Of a DNA stretch of 9,933 nt, positions 6,861 through 9,933 are shown in pieces. This DNA is from Candidatus Acetothermia bacterium (GTDB taxonomy: Bacteria > Bipolaricaulota > Bipolaricaulia > RBG-16-55-9 > DRXL01). A program made the translations under genes and the position numbers. The stretch covers positions 1 through 9,933 of the forward strand of contig JAPWVB010000043.1 in NCBI GenBank assembly GCA_028275205.1, read 5' to 3'. Each line of letters opens with the position of its first letter. Position 1 is the stretch's first letter. Under the pieces are notes generated by a model. It saw only the letters and a list, made by a program, of their open reading frames with translations. It had not been told where the DNA came from and did no database searches.

Positions 6861-7055
6861 CTAGCTTGACAGCAGCTCAATATACTCTTTGGCAAGCGTC
6901 TGTGGGACTTGGATGCCCGCTCGGGCCTGGCGCTTGCGATTGGGGCTGCGCTTCACAAGCTTATGATGATACCCGGAGGTGGCGCCGAGCACCTTCTTAC
7001 GACGCGTTACCTTGAAGCGCTTGGCGATCCCCTTGTGCGTCTTCTTCTTCGGCAT
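6861..7055 (-). CDS. rpmI: 50S ribosomal protein L35
   Basis: This is a 64-residue very basic ribosomal protein with the typical start MPKKKTHKGIAKRFKVT, a central 'KRSPNRKRQAR' and the final 'YIELL'. The length is normal (64-66). The Shine-Dalgarno AGGGGTGA (about 7062-7069) lies inside the end of infC, whose frame runs 59 bp into rpmI. rplT follows 12 bp downstream. Translation is therefore likely coupled to infC. Confidence 0.97.
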   Translation of the reverse strand: MPKKKTHKGIAKRFKVTRRKKVLGATSGYHHKLVKRSPNRKRQARAGIQVPQTLAKEYIELLSS

Positions 7056-7608
7056 TGCTGCTCACCCCTGAGAAGATCTCTTTGGGAATAGTGGTCGTTC
7101 CCTTGCCTGGCACCAGGAGCATCTGCAAGGATCGTCCGCGCTCCTTGGGCCATTGCTCGACCTTGCCGACATCAGCCACTCCTTCGACAATCCGCTGGAG
7201 GAGATCACGGCCTCGGTTCATGTGCATGATCTCGCGCCCGCGGAAGATGACGGTCACGCGGACTTTATTCTCGTCTTTCAAGAACTCGCGAATGTGGCGG
7301 AGCTTCGTCTCGAAGTCGTGCTTCTCGATCTGGGTGGTAAGCCGAATCTCCTTGAGCTTGCCACCCTTGGCCCGCTTCTTCTCTCGCTTCTCTTGGCGGT
7401 ACAGATACTTCCCAAAATCAACGATCTTGCAGACGACGGGGTTGGCTTGCGGGGCGACTTCGACGAGATCGAGATTGCGACTCCGGGCTTGCTTGATCGC
7501 CTCTGCTAGGGGCATGATCCCCAGCTGCTTGCCGTTCTCGTCTATGACCCGAACTTCGCGAGCCCGGATCTCCTCGTTCTTGCGAATGCGGCTATGCGGT
7601 CCAGCGAT
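6997..7608 (-). CDS. infC: Translation initiation factor IF-3, with a non-canonical ATC start
   Basis: IF-3 binds the 30S subunit, prevents early joining of the 50S and rejects wrong start codons. The protein is 203 residues. The N-domain has 'RIRKNEEIRAREVRVIDENG' then 'QLGIMPLAEAI' and 'DLVEVAPQANPPV'-like sequence with 'CKIVDFGKYLY'. The C-domain has 'IRLTTQIEKHDFETKLRHI' and 'VTVIFRGREIMH'. No ATG, GTG or TTG occurs in frame between an upstream TAA and the internal ATG at 7515, which would delete half the N-domain. An ATC at 7608 sits 6 nt after a perfect AGGAGG, so I take it as the start. The E. coli gene starts at AUU, by which IF-3 limits its own synthesis, and the same control is likely here. 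The last 30-odd residues after 'MLLVPGK' extend past the usual end and overlap rpmI by 59 bp. Confidence 0.93.
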   Translation of the reverse strand: MAGPHSRIRKNEEIRAREVRVIDENGKQLGIMPLAEAIKQARSRNLDLVEVAPQANPVVCKIVDFGKYLYRQEKREKKRAKGGKLKEIRLTTQIEKHDFETKLRHIREFLKDENKVRVTVIFRGREIMHMNRGRDLLQRIVEGVADVGKVEQWPKERGRSLQMLLVPGKGTTTIPKEIFSGVSSNAEEEDAQGDRQALQGNAS

Positions 7609-7614
7609 ACGTGA

Positions 7615-7620
7615 CCTCCT
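7615..7620 (-). promoter_or_regulatory. Ribosome binding site of infC
   Basis: A perfect AGGAGG on the minus strand, 6 nt before the ATC at 7608. An in-frame TAA lies just upstream of it. This site decides the non-canonical start of infC. Confidence 0.85.
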
Positions 7621-7648
7621 CCATTATATTATAGTCTTCGAGTGCGAC

Positions 7649-7677
7649 AAGATATCATATTCTTATGAGTCTGTCAA
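7649..7677 (-). promoter_or_regulatory. Sigma70-type promoter of infC
   Basis: On the minus strand a consensus TTGACA (7672-7677), a 17-bp spacer and TATCTT (7649-7654). The transcript would start near 7642 with a leader of about 34 nt. The -35 box begins 9 bp after the encoded CCA of the tRNA-Glu, so infC could also receive transcripts reading through from the tRNA promoter. Two further TATAAT boxes lie at 7623-7633 but lack a -35 at the right spacing. Confidence 0.7.
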
Positions 7678-7686
7678 GCGATCTTC

Positions 7687-7762
7687 TGGCGCTCCCAAGG
7701 GGATTCGAACCCCTGTTTCCGGCTTGAGAGACCAGCGTCCTAGGCCGCTAGACGATGGGAGC
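7687..7762 (-). tRNA. tRNA-Glu (anticodon CTC)
   Basis: The 76-nt minus-strand sequence folds as a full cloverleaf: acceptor GCTCCCA/TGGGAGC, a D-arm beginning GTCTAG and ending AGGAC, an anticodon stem CTGGT/GCCGG that includes two G-U pairs, loop CTCTCAA with anticodon CTC at 7726-7728, and T-arm AGGGG-TTCGAAT-CCCCT. The discriminator base is G, as usual for bacterial tRNA-Glu, and CCA is encoded (7687-7689). It decodes GAG. The overall pattern is close to the bacterial tRNA-Glu family. Confidence 0.97.
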
Positions 7763-7775
7763 GGGTTGCGCCTTG

Positions 7776-7804
7776 AGTGTAGCAGATAGAGAGAATCCCG
7801 TCAA
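7776..7804 (-). promoter_or_regulatory. Sigma70-type promoter of tRNA-Glu
   Basis: On the minus strand TTGACG (7799-7804), a 17-bp spacer and TACACT (7776-7781) precede the tRNA 5' end at 7762. Transcription would start about 7 nt before the mature end. It is back to back with the -10 box of the divergent gene at 7819-7824, so the two promoters may influence each other. Confidence 0.75.
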
Positions 7805-7818
7805 GGGCGCGTTTAGAG

Positions 7819-7824
7819 TATAAT
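7819..7824 (+). promoter_or_regulatory. -10 box of the gamma-glutamyltransferase-family gene
   Basis: A perfect TATAAT lies 7 nt before the ATG at 7832, and no Shine-Dalgarno is visible, so the mRNA may begin at or next to the start codon (leaderless). No good -35 is found at 16-18 bp. The ATG at 7823 overlaps the box and is less likely to be used. Confidence 0.45.
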
Positions 7825-7831
7825 GTCCGGG

Positions 7832-9424
7832 ATGAACCCCTATCGCTCGGCTCGCAGCCCGCTGATAGCTCATCGTGGCGTCGTGGCCACGAGCCATCCC
7901 TTGGCTGTCCAAGCGGGGATGGAAATGCTCCGTCGTGGGGGAAACGCCGTAGATGCCGCGATCGCCACCGCGATCACGCTCACGGTCGTCGAGCCCACCT
8001 CTAACGGGATCGGCTCGGATGCGTTCGCTTTAGTATGGGACGGGACAAAGCTCTACGGGCTCAACGGCTCCGGGCGCGCCCCACGGAAGCTCACCCTCGC
8101 ATCTATAAAAGCTTTAGTGCACGAGACGATGCCCGCGCGGGGATGGCTCCCCGTCACCGTGCCGGGTGCCCCGGCGGCGTGGCGAGATCTCCACAAGCGC
8201 TTTGGGAGGCTGAATTTCGAAGAACTCTTCGAGCCCGCGATCGTCTACGCTGAGCGCGGCCACCCCGTCGCCCCCATCGTCGCCCAGTATTGGGAGTATG
8301 CTGCTCAGTCATTCGCTGAGCTGAAGGGCCCGGAATTTATCGGGTGGCATCAGACGTTCGCCCCAAGCGGGCGCGCCCCCCGCGCCGGGGAGATCGTCGC
8401 CCTGCCCGATCACGCCCGCACCCTCCGCGCCCTCGCTCAGTCTCATTGTGAAGAGTTCTATCACGGCAAGATAGCTCACCAGATCGTGCGATTCTCCCAG
8501 GAGACCGGCGGATTTCTCTGTGAGCAAGACCTCAAAGAGCATTCTAGCACCTGGGTCGAGCCCATCCACACATCGTATCGAGGGTGCGAAGTCTGGGAGA
8601 TTCCCCCAAACACTCAGGGGATCGTCGCGCTCATCGGGCTCAATATCTTAGAGGGCTTTGAGCTGACCCAGCACCCACGCGATTCTGTAGAATCGTTCCA
8701 TCTGCAGATTGAGGCGTTAAAGCTTGCGTTTGCTGACGGGCTGCGCTCTATAGCTGACCCAGACTTTGCGCCCGTGCCCACAGAAGGGCTTCTCAGCAAA
8801 GCCTACGCCGCTCAGCGCCGCAAGCTCATCACCGATCGAGCCCTCGAGCCCACACCCGGAGAGCCCCTCTCCGGGGGGACGGTCTATCTCTGTACTGCTG
8901 ACGGCGACGGCATGATGGTCAGCTTCATCCAGTCGAACTATATGGGCTTTGGCTCTGGGATCGTGATCCCCAAAACGGGGATCGCGCTGCAGAACCGCGG
9001 GGCGTGCTTTTCGCTCGACCCCAAGCACCCAAATTCTTTAGAGCCGGGCAAGCGCCCCTATCACACGATCATCCCCGGGTTTCTCACCAAAGAGAGAAAA
9101 GCCATAGGGCCCTTTGGAGTGATGGGCGGGTTTATGCAGCCCCAGGGGCACATTCAGATGATCGTCAACACCGTAGACTATCGCATGGACCCGCAGATGA
9201 GTCTCGACGCCCCGCGCTGGCAATGGCTCAAAAGCAAAGAGATCGAGATCGAAGCCGACGCCGATCCGAAGATCATCGAGGGCTTACGCGCCCGAGGGCA
9301 CAACGTCACAGTACGAGAGCCCGGCGGACTTTTTGGGCGCGGGCAGATCATCTGGCGCTTGGAATCTGGGGCGTACATCGCGGGCAGCGACAAGCGCGCC
9401 GACGGCTACGCCGCGGGAATATAA
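7832..9424 (+). CDS. Gamma-glutamyltransferase-family protein (Ntn-hydrolase), cytoplasmic
   Basis: A 530-residue precursor of the gamma-glutamyltranspeptidase/cephalosporin-acylase family, which cuts itself into two subunits before a threonine that becomes the nucleophile. Here Thr350, in 'GGTVYLC', is that residue, giving subunits of about 349 and 181. The N-terminal part has 'GVVATSHPLAVQAGMEMLRR' and 'GGNAVDAA'; the small subunit has 'MGGFMQPQGHIQMIVN' and 'LDAPR'. No signal peptide is present, unlike periplasmic GGTs. Where classical enzymes have R-E-T-A-P (Arg binds the glutamyl carboxylate), this one has S-G-R-A-P, so true gamma-glutamyl transfer is not certain. It may be YwrD-like with another amide substrate. 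ATG 7832 is preferred over ATG 7823, which overlaps the TATAAT box. It converges on smpB with a 3-bp gap. Confidence 0.9.
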   Translation: MNPYRSARSPLIAHRGVVATSHPLAVQAGMEMLRRGGNAVDAAIATAITLTVVEPTSNGIGSDAFALVWDGTKLYGLNGSGRAPRKLTLASIKALVHETMPARGWLPVTVPGAPAAWRDLHKRFGRLNFEELFEPAIVYAERGHPVAPIVAQYWEYAAQSFAELKGPEFIGWHQTFAPSGRAPRAGEIVALPDHARTLRALAQSHCEEFYHGKIAHQIVRFSQETGGFLCEQDLKEHSSTWVEPIHTSYRGCEVWEIPPNTQGIVALIGLNILEGFELTQHPRDSVESFHLQIEALKLAFADGLRSIADPDFAPVPTEGLLSKAYAAQRRKLITDRALEPTPGEPLSGGTVYLCTADGDGMMVSFIQSNYMGFGSGIVIPKTGIALQNRGACFSLDPKHPNSLEPGKRPYHTIIPGFLTKERKAIGPFGVMGGFMQPQGHIQMIVNTVDYRMDPQMSLDAPRWQWLKSKEIEIEADADPKIIEGLRARGHNVTVREPGGLFGRGQIIWRLESGAYIAGSDKRADGYAAGI

Positions 9425-9427
9425 CGC

Positions 9428-9877
9428 TCAGGCGCCCTTGAGGGCGCGGCGCAGCTCGCGCTCCTCTTCCCTCTTCTTGATCTTTTCGCGCTTGTCGTAC
9501 TTGGCGAGGCCCTTCGCAAGAGCTAATTCGACCTTAGCCCAGCCGTTCTTAAAATAAATTTTTAATGGGATGAGCGTGTAGCCCTTCTCTTTCACTTTGC
9601 TCTGTAGTCGAAAGATCTCTTGCTTTTTGAGGAGCAATTTGCGCTTGCGCAGCGGATCGGGGTTGTAGCGGTTGCCCTCTTGATAGGGGGCGATATAGAC
9701 GTTCATCAGAAACACTTCGCCGTTGCGGATGACGGCAAAGCCGTCTTGCAAGCTGACGCTGCCCCGACGGATGGACTTGACCTCGGTGCCCTTCAGCTCG
9801 ATCCCCGCTTCGATGGTCTCTTCGATGTGGTACTCATGGCGGGCTTTGCGGTTGGTCGCGGCAATCTTCTCACTCAT
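9428..9877 (-). CDS. smpB: SsrA (tmRNA)-binding protein SmpB
   Basis: SmpB binds tmRNA and delivers it to stalled ribosomes in trans-translation. The 149-residue protein matches the family from 'NRKARHEYHIEETIEAGIEL' through 'GTEVKSIRRGSVSL', 'YIAPYQEGNRYN' and 'KIYFKNGWAKVELALAKG' to the basic tail 'YDKREKIKKREEERELRR', which mimics the tRNA anticodon arm in the decoding site. The length is normal (about 150-160). The start ATG fits the family's N-terminus. It has no Shine-Dalgarno, because a hairpin repeat lies 1 bp upstream. The tmRNA gene is not in the window. Confidence 0.97.
   Translation of the reverse strand: MSEKIAATNRKARHEYHIEETIEAGIELKGTEVKSIRRGSVSLQDGFAVIRNGEVFLMNVYIAPYQEGNRYNPDPLRKRKLLLKKQEIFRLQSKVKEKGYTLIPLKIYFKNGWAKVELALAKGLAKYDKREKIKKREEERELRRALKGA
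9432..9447. terminator. Hairpin at the convergent ends of the GGT-family gene and smpB
   Basis: GCGCCC-TTGA-GGGCGC forms a 6-bp stem inside the last codons of smpB, just after the stop of the converging gene. No T-run follows on either strand, so it may only slow or stop transcription weakly. Confidence 0.25.
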
Positions 9878-9878
9878 A

Positions 9879-9933
9879 CCAGACTTCGTCTGGACTGTGC
9901 GCCTTCGCCGGCCATTGGCCGGCGAAGATGAAT
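9879..9933. repeat. Hairpin-rich dispersed element, copy 2 (cut by window end)
   Basis: CCAGAC-TTC-GTCTGG (9879-9893) and an 11-bp stem with loop ATT (9903-9927) repeat the element at 1147-1200 in the same orientation, 49 of 54 positions identical. The differences include A to G at 9910 and T to C at 9920, which are partners in the stem. It starts 1 bp upstream of the smpB start codon and runs off the window, so its far end and any further hairpins are not visible. The part matching 1135-1146 of copy 1 is absent. Confidence 0.85.

Noticed and set aside
6997..7515. infC starting at the internal ATG (7515)
   Set aside because: It would remove conserved N-domain sequence that is encoded in frame upstream behind a perfect ribosome binding site.
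7623..7633. Two overlapping TATAAT boxes upstream of infC as the main promoter
   Set aside because: No -35 at suitable distance and the start of transcription would fall in or beside the Shine-Dalgarno; TTGACA-17-TATCTT upstream is better.
9620..9931. 103-codon plus-strand frame opposite smpB
   Set aside because: Antisense to smpB, which is fully conserved in its own frame, and it runs into the hairpin repeat.
9879..9933. Start of a tmRNA (ssrA) gene next to smpB
   Set aside because: No tRNA-like acceptor or tag-coding sequence; the bases match the dispersed repeat beside hup instead.

Overview
The window is bacterial, GC-rich by eye and densely packed. It carries single-copy housekeeping genes (hup, infC-rpmI-rplT, pgsA, smpB and a tRNA-Glu) next to two exported, beta-rich surface proteins. 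The dockerin-like DxDxDG tail on a secreted Ig-type protein, with large NEW3/SdrD_B/PKD proteins nearby, recalls uncultured diderm lineages such as Bipolaricaulota (Acetothermia/OP1). That placement is a low-confidence inference, because no marker here fixes the taxon. Promoters look like sigma70 sites.

Left part (1-5232). The end of an unidentified gene is followed 6 bp later by an exported PapD-chaperone-like protein with a dockerin-like C-terminus. Next is a 98-bp hairpin-rich element that fills exactly the space between that gene's stop codon and the stop codon of the convergent HU gene hup. After a 199-bp divergent intergenic region comes a very large exported protein. It has NEW3-like Ig domains, two degenerate cupredoxin-like domains, a probable beta-barrel-like middle, two SdrD_B-like domains and a PKD domain. 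Together with the chaperone-like protein it may form an undescribed surface-assembly pair (speculative).

Middle part (5168-7804, minus strand). A tRNA-Glu(CTC) with encoded CCA has its own promoter, TTGACG-17-TACACT. It is followed by a second promoter, TTGACA-17-TATCTT, and the genes infC, rpmI, rplT, an alpha/beta hydrolase and pgsA, tightly spaced or overlapping. infC has no ATG/GTG/TTG start in range. It begins at ATC behind a perfect AGGAGG, which is the rare-start arrangement known for IF3 autoregulation. The 3' end of pgsA overlaps the large surface-protein gene tail to tail by 65 bp.

Right part (7819-9933). A cytoplasmic gamma-glutamyltransferase-family Ntn-hydrolase is read from a TATAAT box so close to the start that the transcript may be leaderless. 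It converges on smpB with a 3-bp gap. One base upstream of the smpB start codon lies a second copy of the hairpin repeat found next to hup. The copies match at 49 of 54 positions, and two of the differences form a compensatory A:T to G:C change in one stem. This dispersed hairpin element is the most novel-looking item in the window.
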